Assembly (NCBI GenBank): GCA_035236585.1 | Contig: CP141127.1 | Location: 75,249,495 to 75,313,494 of the forward strand | Length of the DNA stretch: 64,000 nucleotides | Origin: Warburgia ugandensis | Lineage: Eukaryota > Streptophyta > Magnoliopsida > Canellales > Canellaceae | Direction of reading: 5' to 3' | Part shown: positions 25,889 through 40,047 of the stretch, piece by piece | Numbering within the stretch: the first letter of the stretch is position 1 | Layout of the letters: each line of letters opens with the position of its first letter | Translations under genes and position numbers: made by a program | The notes under the pieces: model-generated | Told to the model about the DNA's origin: nothing | Databases searched by the model: none | Seen by the model: only the letters and a program-made list of their open reading frames with translations

Positions 25889-26891
25889 GTTGTGAAACCC
25901 CGGGCTTTACCAACAATAAAAAGACAATTTATAAAAATAGTTCGGATCCCTGTTTTAAAACTTTGATTTTTCAAGTGACCAAAAATAAAGCTCCAATAAA
26001 AGCATGTATTTCAAAATCCCAAGCGTCATACAAACATAAAACCATGGATTTAACGGTGAAATAAAATCTCATTTCTATTGAAAATTCGACAAAGTCTCCT
26101 TTGTATTTTAGACCATTGCACATGACACATGTAATACAAAATAACCTAACGAACACAATATAAGAAATCACATATAGGAGACTCAGTCTCCATGCCCATC
26201 TATCCGAATGAAATACTACTTTCGATAAAAATGTATACTACAATTATGAATAAGAAAATCAAGCCATGATAAAATACCCAGGATCCCTCCATATAGCCAT
26301 CACATCCAACATAAATTCATATCCTCACTTCCAGGTCACATTATAATTTAATGTTAAAGTACAATCCATAAACAATAACTAAAGAGAGGTCTTAAACAAA
26401 CCTTATCATCTTTGAAATATCTTCAATGCTTCATTGGGAATCGTCATCACTTTTGCTTTCTCTATCAGCGCATTCACCTGTTGCAACTCTCTATATCTGA
26501 GGCATTGCAAATAAAGCAATGCCTTGGCAAGCTATGCTTGTGTAGGTGATTCACATTCAATACCAAATGCAATAAAATTATATGGCATTAAGTATCAAGA
26601 TCATGGTAAATCTCATAAGATGAATATATACAAACCTCACAAAACATCAGACATCAATGATGAATAATATAGGAGGATCATGATCTAAACAAATCGATAT
26701 CTATCCTTGGCATCATGGCATACAAAGCATGAGAAAATATAAATGGATATAAGTCCATCAAAATAATGAAAATCTGTGTCTATAGAATAAAATAATGCAT
26801 GTCAAAATCAACAAAACATCGTGCACAGTCGACCCCTATGAGTGTCTCAACCACACTCACGGCAATGTGGGTCTAACTCTCAGTACTTTTT

Positions 26892-27075
26892 GCTTTCACC
26901 CTTTCACCCACACAGGCGCTCAAGCACTCACAGAAAGACGCGTTCCAATCCCGCTTTCACCCTTTCACCCACACGGGGCACTCAGGCACTCACGAAAAGA
27001 TGCGATCTAATCCCGCTTTCACCCTTTCACCTTTCACCCACATGAGGTGCTTAGGCACTCATGGGGGAATGCATT
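26892..27075. repeat. 61-62-bp tandem repeat in solo LTR 3
   Basis: Three copies of a unit starting GCTTTCACCCTTTCACCC and containing a CTCA(A/G)GCACTCA block begin at 26,892, 26,953 and 27,015. It accounts for two His/Pro-rich open frames that are not genes. Confidence 0.8.
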
Positions 27076-27774
27076 CCATCACAACTTCAATCATTCCAAC
27101 CGATAAGCATAGAGATTACCATGTGTAATCATCTCCACAAGATCCAGTCCAGGACAATGGTAGTGTGACATCAGTCATATAGTAAAACATAGAGCTAAAT
27201 CATATAAATTAAGAGATCTTAATATCAACCATGTACAATAAAGAAGTTCTCATGTAACATGAAAATGTGCAAAATTCATGCTTCTAAATTTCCAAATTAT
27301 ATGTCATGATTTAGGAAATCATGAAAATCACAAAATGCAATCACCTACCTCAGACGAAGAAGTACCTCTCAAGTTTCGTTAAGACTCCAATTTAGCTCAA
27401 TCGCCTCAAAACCTGTACGTGGATACACATCACATCTAGTCATACTCAGAATACACTTTATCTAACTTGGATTCATAATTACACATCATTACACTTTCAT
27501 ATTCATTACATAACATTCAAGACAGCTCAATGATTCCCAATCGTGGAATCTCAAGGCAAGGCCCGCCCTAATTGGCTAATAATTCAAATCATACTTAATC
27601 GAGCCCACTCATAGTCATTTGGTTCTTCTGCTTAATTACATCAATGCATATTTAGAGCTATTAGGCTTCGATCATATAGATTTCAGGTAATTTATCGTTT
27701 AAATAAACTAATCGAATATTATTATATGACTCTCATGCTCAATTGTATCTAATCACAATTAGATCAACCAATTG

Positions 27775-28103
27775 AATGGCTAAGATAGTAATCTTACCTC
27801 ATACCAGTCACTTTAAATAACATTCAACTATCTGCTTGGTCGGATCGTCCATCGATGGCCTCAATTGTGCCCGATCATCAGATATCCATATTGATCTCAT
27901 GAAATTTCTTCACTTGAACCCCTCAGATCAAATAACAACTTAGTAATTATAGTCAATTAATCCAATTGAGAATTCTAAATGGTTCAGATCATGAATTTGG
28001 ATCTAATTTCATACATGGATCTTTAGTTGATCTCAACCATTGATCAAGATCAGTTAAATCATCCTCATAGATGATTCATATCACACATTCTTATATAGAT
28101 CCA
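27775..28103 (-). repeat. Inverted duplication, left arm (329 bp)
   Basis: The segment is a near-perfect inverted copy of 31,231-31,560. It belongs to the middle of solo LTR 3 and marks the left breakpoint of the inversion. Confidence 0.9.
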
Positions 28104-28760
28104 ACTTATCCTTATAAATTTTCCCTCAATTCTCTTCAAAATATCTCTTAGAATTTGATGGATAATCCTCTTGATTTTCCTTCAATCCTAGCTTTCCATG
28201 TCACTTGACTTATGTGGCTTAGATGGCTAAATTTAAAGGCTCCATTGGCTTGACTTCATGGCTGGCTTTGGAAGCTTTCTTAGCTTGGCTTGAATATGGC
28301 TTAGTGGTTTACATGCAACCCATGCATAGGTGGTGAAAATGCATGGATTACTTCATGGGCCTACTTTGACCACCTTTAGCTCCTTTGATAGCATCCATTG
28401 CTTGTCCTAATGATGATCTTGACCTTTGATTTCATATCAGATTGATGATTCTTAGGCTTTGACTCAATCATTTGATCTTGATCCTCAATGTTCATCTTGA
28501 TCCATCTCGACTATCGAATCATCATCTCACTTCCTATAAAAATTTAAAAACTCTAATTAAATCTTAAAAGAATATAAATAGTCACATAATTACCTTAGAT
28601 TAGCCTCTAAGCCTACAAAATATCAAACTTTTGAGTTATTAGGTCAAATATGCATATGTTACGAATTTTGCTAAAAAACTCTTATTTATGCCTATAAATT
28701 ATAACACATGGGTAACTATTTGGTTGTTTGTTATGAAAAAATTAAAAACTTATCAATGTC
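28104..28760 (-). mobile_element. Solo LTR 4 (Athila/Tat-like), 5' part, inverted
   Basis: On the minus strand it begins TGATAAGTTTTTAATTTTT at 28,755, preceded by the duplication GACAT (28,756-28,760), and runs to the breakpoint at 28,104. It is similar to the 5' part of the LTR ending at 44,613 (GATCTTGACCTTTG, CTTGATCCTCAATGTTC-like block, GGCTTGACTTCATGGCTGGC-like block). The rest of this LTR is at 31,561-33,320 on the plus strand, and a 33-bp block (28,151-28,183) is repeated there as 31,561-31,593. Confidence 0.8.
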
Positions 28761-29800
28761 CTGATATAGGTGGATTAGTTTTATTTTCCTGTTGATTTCA
28801 TTATCCTGAACACTCAACCTATATCAAACCACAGTAGTTAGATCTCGGTTATTATTGAACATCCTTTCTTAGCAACGTACAATGCCATCATCAACATTTG
28901 TAATAGTGTGATGAGACTTTCTTTTGACAACATGACAGTGAAACTTAATGTGTTTAATGCCAATCACGATCATCTATTGACAACGTGAAAGTGAAACTTA
29001 ATGTGTTTAACACCAATCACGAGCATCTAGACCTTGATGACTCCTTCGTAGTCAACATGATTAAAAGTCTACTTATAGGTGCTTTCCACTATCCTCTACC
29101 ATAGATCCACCTAAGGCTTGTCTTGTACATTTTATTCTTGATTTTGATGTACATAGATCAATAGATAAAGTGACTACTCACCTAGATGTTGAACTAATTA
29201 TGAATAGATCTAAATGGGGAATTCTAGTGGAACCTCTTGCGCCGTCCAAATTTGTTCCTATACCTTCAGTTGAAGTTTACAAACCACTCACTCTGATTAT
29301 AAAACCATTGCCTGATAATTTGAAATATTCTTACTTAAGACCTAATGATTTTTTGCTTTCATTCATTGTCTCATATCTCAATAAAAAATATGAAGGTAAG
29401 CTACTTAATGTTCTACGTGAACATAAGATAGCTTAAGGGTGGACTATAGTGGACATAACAAGGATTAGCCCTGCTAATGTATGCATCAAATTCAACTTGA
29501 AGAGAATGCTAAACCATCTAGGGAAACATAGAGAAGCCTTAACCCCAACATGAAAGAGGTTGTTATAGACAAAGTTCTTAAACTGTTGGATGTTGGCGTA
29601 ATATACTCTATATTTGATAGCACTTGGGACAATCCAATCTAGGTTGTACCTAAGAAATTTAGATTCATGGTAATCTATAATGAAGATAAAAAACTGATCC
29701 CCACTTGGATGACCACTAGGTGGAGAGTCTATATTTTGGTCACAAGAAAAGATCACTTTCCTCTTTCTTTCATTGACTAGATGCTAGAAAGGTTAGCTGG
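28761..29800 (+). pseudogene. Gypsy protease end and RT start, inverted relative to the rest of pol
   Basis: On the plus strand the sequence starts inside the protease, with FYFPVDFIILNTQP near 28,790 and then SVMRLSFDNMTVKLN near 28,910. RT lead-in follows: KPLPDNLKYSYLRPND, EGKLLNVLREHKIA (29,395-29,436), ISPANV, and DHFPLSFID with MLERLAG ending at 29,800. This is the segment missing between the minus-strand protease (33,545-33,326) and the minus-strand RT (25,888), so polarity is reversed relative to its own gene. Many stops and frameshifts are present (for example after ALTPT and near 29,560). It ends at the GCTGG duplication of solo LTR 3. Confidence 0.85.
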
Positions 29801-31560
29801 TGTAACAACTCAAAATTTTAGGTTATATTTCATGATTTTATATTATAATTTTAATGGGGATAAGGAATTTGAACTAAATTCCATGGAAATTAAGTTTATA
29901 AAAATGACCTCTTTATGGGCTTGAAATTTTTGGACTTGAGAATATCAAATTTGGAATGTAAGCCTTGCTACTCTAAAAATGATACTAATTTTGCATGAAA
30001 CAGAGATTGGGGTGGAAAAACCCAAAAGTTTTACAAATTCAGGTGGTTTAAAATTGATAATGACACCCCCTATTTTGTCATTTTGTGGAAAGTAGTGTAT
30101 TGCCACATGTGGAATGGGCATGACACATGGACTGCTAGTAGCCACGCATCACCTACCCCTTGTCCCACACGTTGCACTACTAAAATGGGAAAGAAGAAGG
30201 GGGTTGCCAAAAAATCCAATGACCCAAAAACCCTCCTCTCCCCTCCTCAAATCTCTCCCTCCCTCTCCTTGTTTCCATTGGGCTCAGACCAACTGGGCCT
30301 GATAGCCATTATTGGTGCACACTACCCCCTTCTCTAGCAAGTTTCCCCTTCTCTAGTGTGAATGGGTCGCCTGAGCAGGCACCCTGAGGAAACCCTCCTC
30401 TATCACTCCTCCAGCAACTCCCCCATCTATTTCCCTTTTTCCAGCAAATGCCTCTCTACAACATTGATTGAAAACCCAAATAGGGTTTTACCCGACAACC
30501 GGTCGAAATCCCCCATCTCCCTCTCTCCTCTTCCCTCTTTGCCCTCTCTATTAGGTCCCAGCCACATGACCAGCCCATAAAACCTAAGTGTGCATGGGCC
30601 AGCTGGACTACTCACCCCTCCCTCTCCTCTTCCCCTTCCGATTGAGCAACATTGCATCATAACCAGCTTGGTATGGTGTCACGCATAGGCCGACCACGTG
30701 GGCTGCTCGCTTCTTCCTCAGCCCATTTTCCCCCTTTCTCCTTTGCTTTCTCGACACCGGCTCAGCCAGCCCATGGGTAGGCTAGCGACCCAGGACCCTT
30801 TTCCCCCTCTATCTCTCTCTCCTGGTCGGGCTTGGGTAGTGACATCACCATAACCACCGCCGGCCATCACCTCCCCCTCTCCCATCCTCCTTTGCTTTCC
30901 CTTTCTAGAGAGTTAGGGCTAATCTAACTCTCTGAGTCAACTCGCCCCACTCGATTTGGGGGAGACGAGTTGACTCAGTTAACCTATTTGACCCCTTGAA
31001 CTTTGACCCTCTATTCTAGACAATCCAAGAGGAATCTCGAAGATCTGAGAGTATCCTTGTGATCCTTGTAGGGTGAGGAACAAAACCCATCTCCCCATTT
31101 CTTGATCAGGGAAGATCCAATATCAATTTGACCAAACCTTTAATTAGACGTCAGATCGTCTAATCTGTGATGAAGTAATTCCATTTTTCTGATCCAAGTA
31201 ATCTGTAGTGACTCTCACGAAATGTAGATCATGGATATATATAAGAATGTGTGATATGAATCATCTATGGGGATGATTTAACTGATCTTGATCAATGGTT
31301 GAGATCAACTAAAGATCCATGTATGAAATTAGATCCAAATTCATGATCTGAACCTTTTAGAATTCTCAATTGGATTAATTGACTATAATTACTAAGTTGT
31401 TATTTGATCCGAGGGGTTCAAGTGAAGAAATTTCATGAGATCAATATGGATATCTGATGATCGGGCACAATTGAGGCCATCGATGGACGATCCGACCAAG
31501 CAGATAGTTGAATGTTATTTAAAGTGACTGGTATGAGGTAAGATTACTATCTTAGCCATT
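29801..31560 (+). mobile_element. Solo LTR 3 (family X), 5' part, inverted
   Basis: It starts TGTAACAACTCAAAATT right after GCTGG (29,796-29,800) and runs to the breakpoint at 31,560. The stretch 30,100-30,950 is C-rich with many short frames and no recognisable protein. The last 330 bp are the right arm of the inverted duplication. Orientation is opposite to its own 3' part at 25,894-28,103. Confidence 0.8.
31231..31560 (+). repeat. Inverted duplication, right arm (330 bp)
   Basis: Near-perfect reverse complement of 27,775-28,103. Differences are isolated substitutions (for example GGGGATGATT against the inverse of AATCATCCTC). It is directly followed at 31,561 by solo LTR 4. Confidence 0.9.
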
Positions 31561-33325
31561 GAAGGAAAATCAAGAGGATTATCCATCAAATTCCACCTTA
31601 CCATCAAATATCACCACGAATTTCACTTTCCATTAAAGAATCCTACCATTCTAAGACTCATCCACTTTCCTAAATGCCCATCCCAACCACCCAACCAATC
31701 CCCGCTTCTTAGAAAATTACTTAGCCAATCAAAGTTTCCCACCTTACCTCACATTCTTATCCATTTCCTACACATCTCTTTCCTTCCACTTTCTTCTCTT
31801 TTTTCTACCTTATCCTACCCACCTGCTTTCCTTATTCAAAGGATTTTCAATGACTTTTGAAGGAGGGAGATGCCGCCCCCTAAGAAAGACCGTCTCCCAC
31901 CTTCATGCACAAAAAAAGGGGTAATTCACTCATCCCTCTTTAAAACCCTAACTACCCACTTCATCCTAGCCATCCAATCATATCCTCAAACCCCCCCCTC
32001 CACCCCCCACCCCCGCTCTTTTTTTATCACAACCCTACAGGAAACATAATATAAAAACGCAAAAAGAATTCAAACAAGGGGACTTTTAGAAGGGAGAAGA
32101 GACTGTCTCCTCCACAGTGAGGAGGTGTCGTCTTCCTTCTCCCCTTCTTTCACACTTTTTCTTTGAACCTCCTATTTTGGGGCTACTAGTTTCTCAAGTG
32201 TTCCACTCCTAGAATTTGGATGTTGATTCTTCTTTGAACATTGGTTGACTCCTCTTGATCTTTCTTCTCTTAGCTTGTCCATTATTGCCTCTTTTGCTTT
32301 TGATTCTACACTTAGTTGATAGTTTGATTTCCTTGCTTGTTAGCTTTGAGTTTAGTTTCATATTCCATTGATTTAAAAGCTATAACACTTTGGCGGTGAC
32401 AACCAAATGAGTTAGTTATTAGATCAAACCCCTTTTTCCTTGAACTTCCTTTTTGATTGCTCCTTGTTTCCCTTGTTGTTTACATTATTGACTTGCCTTA
32501 GATCCTTGAGTTTCAAGGTCACTAATCTCTTAAAGTGACATCCAAGAGATAGGGACTTTTAGATCAAGTTATTCACTCCTTGAAATCCTTAAGATTCTTA
32601 CCTTACCTTTGCTTTTAGTCTCATATTTTTCATATCCTTTTCTTTCTCTCTTTTGGCTTCACATGCATTTCAGCCTAGATTGGGATACATTGATGAAGAG
32701 TGAAGAAGGAAGTTGGTTGATTATTGATTTTTTGTATGGATTGTTAAATTAGTTCTTTATGTTCAAGTCCATGCATCATTCATATCTTAGTTTTGAGTTA
32801 TGATTCTTTAGATAAATGACTATTTTGATTAGATTTCCTTGTTGTAGTTAGTTAGTTTCATATATTCCATGATAATTTAGTTCATCCCTTAGTCATACAT
32901 GCACTTTTCTATAGTTATTTTCATGCATAAAGCTCAAGTTCTATGCACACCATATTTTGATTATTGTAGTTGAATTGTTTAGTTCATGTTAGGTTTAATT
33001 CTTTATGCTTTAGGTTTAAGTGCATATAGGATAGTTTCAATTATTTCCAATCTTAGTCTATGGTGAAGCTTTTAATTTTAGAAAATTTGTTAATTCTAAT
33101 TTTTTTACTTTTAGTATAATTCCATCCTTCATAATCTTACACTTTCCTTTTAGTTTTTCATATCTAGTTTAGGTTAAAAGATCTCCGTAATTTTGGCTAG
33201 GTTAAATAGTTTAAAGTAGAGACCACTATTATCACAATCTTTCGGGTTCCTCATGGGATCAGCCTCCTCGCGTAAGAATAATACAACTGATTTGTGCAAG
33301 TTTAACATAAAATCACAATAGACAT
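31561..33325 (+). mobile_element. Solo LTR 4 (Athila/Tat-like), 3' part
   Basis: It begins with the 33 bp shared with 28,151-28,183 and ends AAAATCACAATA at 33,320, followed by the duplication GACAT (33,321-33,325). Two blocks match the LTR at 41,623-44,613 in inverse: ACGAATTTCACTTTCCATT near 31,620 and CTCATGGGATC with CCTCCTCG near 33,255. With the 5' part it makes about 2.4 kb. It lies in the protease gene: the ORF reading through it is host protease up to VEDVYC and LTR sequence afterwards. A C-rich tract lies at 31,989-32,015. Confidence 0.8.
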
Positions 33326-33590
33326 CTTCAACCATACTACATGGAATTTTAACTGTTCTATTTGCAAGCTGTAACTCCGTGTTGATTGGTTTTAATTCAT
33401 CGAGCCCTAGTTGCATGTAGACAGAGTATGACAACAAGTTCACACTAGCCCCTAAATCAATGATGTGGTCTCCAATAACACATGAAATAGGACAATTTGG
33501 ATCTCTAAACTTTGGAAGGGTATAAAGTTGAAGCAAAGAGCTCACTTGCTTAGTGAGGAAGGCATTATTTTGGTCATTTAGCTTGTGATT
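33326..33590 (-). pseudogene. Gypsy protease (retropepsin), 5' part
   Basis: The minus-strand frame reads SCVIGDHIIDLGASVNLLSY, then ELKPINTELQLANRTVKIPC and SMVEDV. It has a retropepsin DLGAS active-site motif and an LQLANRTVKIP stretch like the LQLADRSVK of OTA proteases. The gene is cut at 33,321-33,325 by solo LTR 4. Its C-terminal half (FPVDFII and after) is at 28,761 on the other strand. An aspartic protease of this type would process the Gag-Pol polyprotein. Confidence 0.85.
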
Positions 33591-35411
33591 TTGTGTGCAG
33601 AGAGCTCTTTGAGAAACTTAGCATAGGCAAGGATATCATTGATTGCATTGAGCATATTGATCTGGATATGTTTGAATACGTTCATTATCTCATGAAATTT
33701 GGTCCCTTTCTTTGCCTTGTTTAGAAGATGAGGAAATGTGGCCTTAGCTACATAAGGTGCCTCCACTATGGGTTTAGAGTGAGTTTGAGATTTCTATCCT
33801 CTCTCCTTCTCCTTGGTTATAGCTTGGTCATTCTCCTCTAATTTATTCTCAATCCACCCTATGTTGTTGTCTATTTGACGGCCACTCCTAATGGTAGTAG
33901 TGGATCTGGCTTGTTCAAGTGATCTCTTTGAATCTGAGCTAGTACTTATATCAAATTGTCCCTTAGGGTTTGAGATTGCTTGACTCAAAATATTCCCTTC
34001 TCTCTATCATTAAGGGTAGTAGACAACTAACTCATTTGCATCTCTAGTATTAACTTGGGAACTAACATTAGAGTTTTGTCGACTCTAATTTTGGAGATGG
34101 GTTATGGCTTATCTAGTCTCATCTTGGTATTTAAAAGTTTTTCTCTATGAATAGCTACATGGTTTCCTCAACTGTTGGTTTCTTTGGTTGCTAAGGGAAC
34201 TACTAAAAACTAAGAGGCTATTAAGGAATTGAAGCTCTAGGGAAACTTGGATCAGGGGGATTCATAGATAGACCTCCCTGATGAGTGTTCTTCAATCATG
34301 AGAAATTCAAATGCCTAACCCATCCTGGATTGTAGATCTTAGAGTAAGGGTTGTTGTTAGGATTCCAATATGGATTCATAGCAAGCACTTACTTGAAATG
34401 ATATTTAGGGTACACATAAATTGATGGACAAGTTGATGATAAGTGTGTTGGGTTGGAACAAGTAGAGTAAAACTCCTATGGAAGTTTCATGGATGAACTT
34501 TCAGACATGAAGGCATCAATTCTTTGGAACATGGTATCAAACTTATCCATTTGTTGAGCCAAGGAGTCTATTTTATGTGACACAACTGAGGTTACTCCTA
34601 TTTTATAGAGGCCTTCTTTCTTTAAAGGTTGGGAATTTCAATCTTATCAATTTGAATAAACCCATTATTGGGAATTTTTAGCTAAGGTTTCAAAGAATTC
34701 CCAAGCCTTTGTCTCATTCTTATTCACGAGGGCTCCTCCATTAGCAACATCCACCATTCTTTTGTTTTGAGGTGTAAGTGCTTCATAAAAGTACTAAACA
34801 TCCTACCACTTCTCAAATTCATGGTGGGGATACTTTGTGCTGCAATTCATTCCACCGTTCCCAGCACTCATAATATTGTTCATCTTCTTGTTATTGAAAA
34901 TTTATGATTTCCCAATAGAAGGCATTGGTTTTGTGTACATGGAAAAACTTATTTAGAAACATTTTCACTAATTGGTCCCATGTGGCAATGGAATTGACTT
35001 CTAATAAATTCTTCCAAGACTTGACCTTGTCTTTTAAGGAGAATGCAAACAACCTAAGTTTAATGGAATCATCTAAAAAGTTTCGAAACTTGAAGGTGGC
35101 ACACATATCAAGGAATTCCTTGAGTGAAGGTATGGATCCTCTCTCTCTCTCTCTAGGCCATAATAAGATGAAAGTAACTAAATAACTCTAGGTTTTAGCT
35201 TAAAATGGTTTGCATTGGCAGGTGGTAATGCAATGCATAAGGGAGTGTTTAATTGTAGTGGCCCATAAAAGTCTTTTATGGCCTTGGCTTCAATTACTTC
35301 TAGGTTTTCCATGGGGTTATGGTTTTGTTCTCTTATCCCTTGTCTAAGGGTGCTTTCAATTTTAGAATTAAGTGGTGCTAATTTCATGTTTTGAGATCGA
35401 CAACCGTGCAT
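33591..35411 (-). pseudogene. Gypsy gag, degenerate
   Basis: Read from 35,411 down, the first open piece ends near the leader (IKDFYGPLQLNTPLCIALPP). The Retrotrans_gag core follows at 35,106-34,891 with DDSIKLRLFAFSLKDKVKSW, then ATWDQLVKMFLNKFF, the classic domain of OTA Gag. Further on are SLAQQMDKFDTMFQRI near 34,540, a linker with NPKGQFDIST and RSGRQIDN (33,965-33,880), and FPHLLNKAKKGTKFHEIMNV with MLNAINDILAYAKFLKEL near 33,700-33,610, the segment that normally precedes protease. At least five stops or frameshifts separate these pieces. Gag would form the particle shell. This copy cannot. Confidence 0.8.
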
Positions 35412-36420
35412 GCAATATGATGCAATCCTAACTAAATGTGACTCCTAACTCTAAATGATGTGCAATCAATCCCTGATGATCTGATAGCAAGGCATTTAGA
35501 CCTCAACAAAAGTCAACAAAAGGAGTGAAAAAATCACTTGGGTTTTGAATACCCGCTATAATGATAATGCTTAGAAGTCACAGCAGTGACAATAGATCTA
35601 CTCCTTCAAAGGGTTCTATAAGTTTGAAACCTTAAGTCTCTTCGTACTTGATTTTAAATTAGAATTTAAGGCATGAGATCACAAACATACAAGGATCAAT
35701 TTGATTACCTAGGTGGACCAAGGATCTGGTGATGAAATTTAGTCCTTATCTTATGAGGGATCCTTTGGGGCCCTTAATATCAATTTGATCATCCACCATA
35801 AAGTAGTAAATGTGCAGTACAATATAAGAAAAATAAACTAATGCCTACCTATATGAAATCTAATGAAGGGTCCACACCTTAACAATGGGGCACTGTAACC
35901 AAACTGCCTAGGCCTTGGTTATAGTCTAGTTCATGCTAATCCTTGTTAGTTATGTGCATATCTAATGCAATAGTCCTAAAAATTATGCAACAATTTAATA
36001 TGCATGAGTTATACTATATGAATTACACTACTAACCAGAAATGCAATTGATACTAGAAAAATAAAGAAGGTTTAACTACTTACAGTGGGGTTAGTGAAAG
36101 CGGCCCACACTTGATTTGTATTATTATAACCCATTTTTAAAATAAAAACTACACTTGGCCTTAGTACAAGTCCTCTAAAAAAAAAAACTAATCTAGAAAA
36201 ATAAAAAATCTTAATTACTCCAATGAAGCTTTGGCATACAAGATCACTGCTACTCCTTTAACCAAATTACCCTTGCACAAAACAAAGAGGATGTGTCAAT
36301 TTTTGAGAATTTAGCAAAATATACAAAAATTAATGCAAAAATCCTAAACTAATCCAAGCTAAACTATGATTAGAGATGAATCATTCTAAACTAGAATCCA
36401 ATTGCAAATCCATTGCAATT
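35412..36420 (-). other. 5' leader of the main element
   Basis: Non-coding stretch between primer site and gag. It is collinear with 40,700-41,600 of the second Athila/Tat-like element (shared TTTAGACCTCAAC, GGTGGACCAAGGA and GGGGCCCTTA blocks), which supports that both are leaders of the same element type. Confidence 0.65.
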
Positions 36421-36448
36421 CCCTAGCAACAGAGCAAAAAACTTGAAG
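36421..36448 (-). promoter_or_regulatory. Primer binding site region of the main element
   Basis: Immediately inside the 5' LTR the minus strand reads CTTCAAG, then TTTTTTGCTCTGTTGCTAGG. This is a decayed form of the TTTGGCGCCGTTGCCGGGG phrase found at this place in Athila/Tat elements. The intact counterpart nearby is at 41,601-41,622. Confidence 0.6.
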
Positions 36449-38198
<1,750 letters not shown>

Positions 38199-38203
38199 TG
38201 ATG

Positions 38204-40047
38204 GGTGACCCACACCTATTATGGGGAAAATGAGTGTGACCTAAGGTGGGTCTATGGTAGGTGCAAAGTAGTGAGAAAAATCCATCGACCCAACTAGTAC
38301 TACATAATATTCTCAAATTTTTTATTTTTCTTTAGTCAAAAAGTAAAGGAAATTTTTGTAAAATTGATTTCATTCATGTAAAAAGGTTAGAAAACCTTAT
38401 GGTAGATTATTAAGGTTGACCCACCTTGCCCTGTCATAACATTTGACTGGATAGGGCATGTTAGAATGGTTTTTTTATTTTCTGCCCTGCCTATGTTGGG
38501 TTTCAACTTTCATTGGCCCAAGGAGGTTGGGGTGGGGCAAGATAGATTGACAAATAGGCATTATAGGGGGAACCCACCTCATCCCAATGCCATCCCTATT
38601 GATAACCAATAAGCAGTTATAAATATATAGTATCTTTTATGGTCTATTCACTATAGCAGATAATGACTACTATTATATATAAGGATATTTGCTACAACCT
38701 ATTTATTACAACTAAACTACAATAAAAAAAGGAAATTTTTCTTAAAGTATTATATACCATTGCAGATAGTCACAATACTGTTACACATATTCCTATTATG
38801 GTCTATTTGCTATGGCAAAAATGTCCTAACAAATAAACCATTTTCCTATAATATTTATAATTGCCAAGGGCTCTATGGAACCAAGAGCATATAATATGGC
38901 TTTTAGATGTTTGGTGTTCTAAATTCTCATATTATGAGACACATCATGGATATATTCTTCAATAGATGACCCAAATCATTAACTCTATTTGGATTGAGAA
39001 ATGTATTGCTTATAATGATAGTAAAATATTAGACTCCTACTATTTCCAAATGCTAATGCTAGCTTGCTAAAAAAGTTATCATGTTAGTCAGATGAGTCTA
39101 ACGATTATGTTTTTCTCTTACCAAGCTAAGATTTAAATCACAAAAAAACATGGTTATAAGCATCTAGTTGGAGTGTTTTTGGTGTTTAGGTGACCTAGAG
39201 GGTCTAAACAAGATGAAGATGTCATATCTTTCATTACCATGATTCAAAATCTAAGGGAAAAAAAAACAACATAAAATTGTCCACCAATGAGGAGAGGTAT
39301 TGCAAACGCCCCTATTTTTGCCACGTTTAAGACCTTTTTCCTCAAAGGAAACCAAATAAATATCTTAGCTACTACAGGCTCATCCACCAAAAGTTGAAGA
39401 GAATCAATGGCCCAAAGACCCATTGCAAGTACTTAGTCTACTCAACAATGAAATATTCTTACTCAAAAAGTGGTAGCAAGTACATACCATCAGTGAGAAA
39501 ACAAGTCGTGCATACCAATTTCCCTACACTAGCATAGGTACTCTTAGACTAAGCTGACCTAGGTTCTTGATCTTATCCTATTCCTATATATGTCATATAT
39601 CCATCCAAGGATACCCTTAGCCCCAGCTGGTCCTAGAGTTTCTTTCAGGCACGTCCCCTTAAATTAAATACAAAGGAGGGCACCATTTACTCTATTCACA
39701 TGGAAAAGTGGGCGTTGAATGCTAAGATTATAATAAATCTCTTGAGTAATCCAAACATTCCACCAATGTTAGTGACATCAAGTAGACATCATAAAAAGAA
39801 TGAAGTTACTAAAATGACTCATCAAACCAACGGCCAGCTTAATGCCAACTTGATGCCAAATAAGATGCTATAACCTCTAGTGCCACATTAGTAAGAATAA
39901 GCCTTGCTAGTTGTCAAATGGGTTAGACAAATGTGGTGTGCTCATTAACTTGGGCCAAAGTTGGTCACAATAGGTGCAACCCTACACCTCATCTGCCATA
40001 AGGTGGGTTGATAGTGGTACAATGCTCCATGGATGCATAAGGCACCA
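38204..40047. other. Unassigned stretch between two gypsy elements
   Basis: No domain was recognised. The part 38,405-38,620 has CCCACCTTGCCC, TGGGGTGGGGCAAG and AACCCACCTC blocks resembling a non-autonomous hAT-type MITE, but no clear terminal inverted repeat was found. At 38,640-38,870 the phrase TATGGTCTATT(C/T)(A/G)CTAT appears twice, about 160 bp apart. The rest (39,000-40,047) is plain AT-rich sequence. Confidence 0.35.

Larger units (their letters stand above)
25889..28103 (-). mobile_element. Solo LTR 3 (family X), 3' part
   Basis: It ends (minus strand) with CCCGGGGTTTCACA at 25,894, next to ACTGG (25,889-25,893), which is the target duplication of GCTGG at 29,796-29,800 with one base changed. 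The 5' part of the same LTR is at 29,801-31,560 on the plus strand. Together they give about 3.6 kb after removing the shared 329 bp, close to the 3.7 kb of solo LTR 2. The break at 28,103 is abrupt and abuts an unrelated LTR. Confidence 0.75.

Noticed and set aside
25894-31560. Two separate family X LTRs in opposite orientation
   Set aside because: They overlap by only about 330 bp, complement each other to one full length, and carry one shared target duplication, so they are one LTR split by an inversion.
33174-33320. C-terminal part of the protease open frame
   Set aside because: This part of the frame is LTR sequence of solo LTR 4. The real continuation of protease is at 28,761 on the plus strand.
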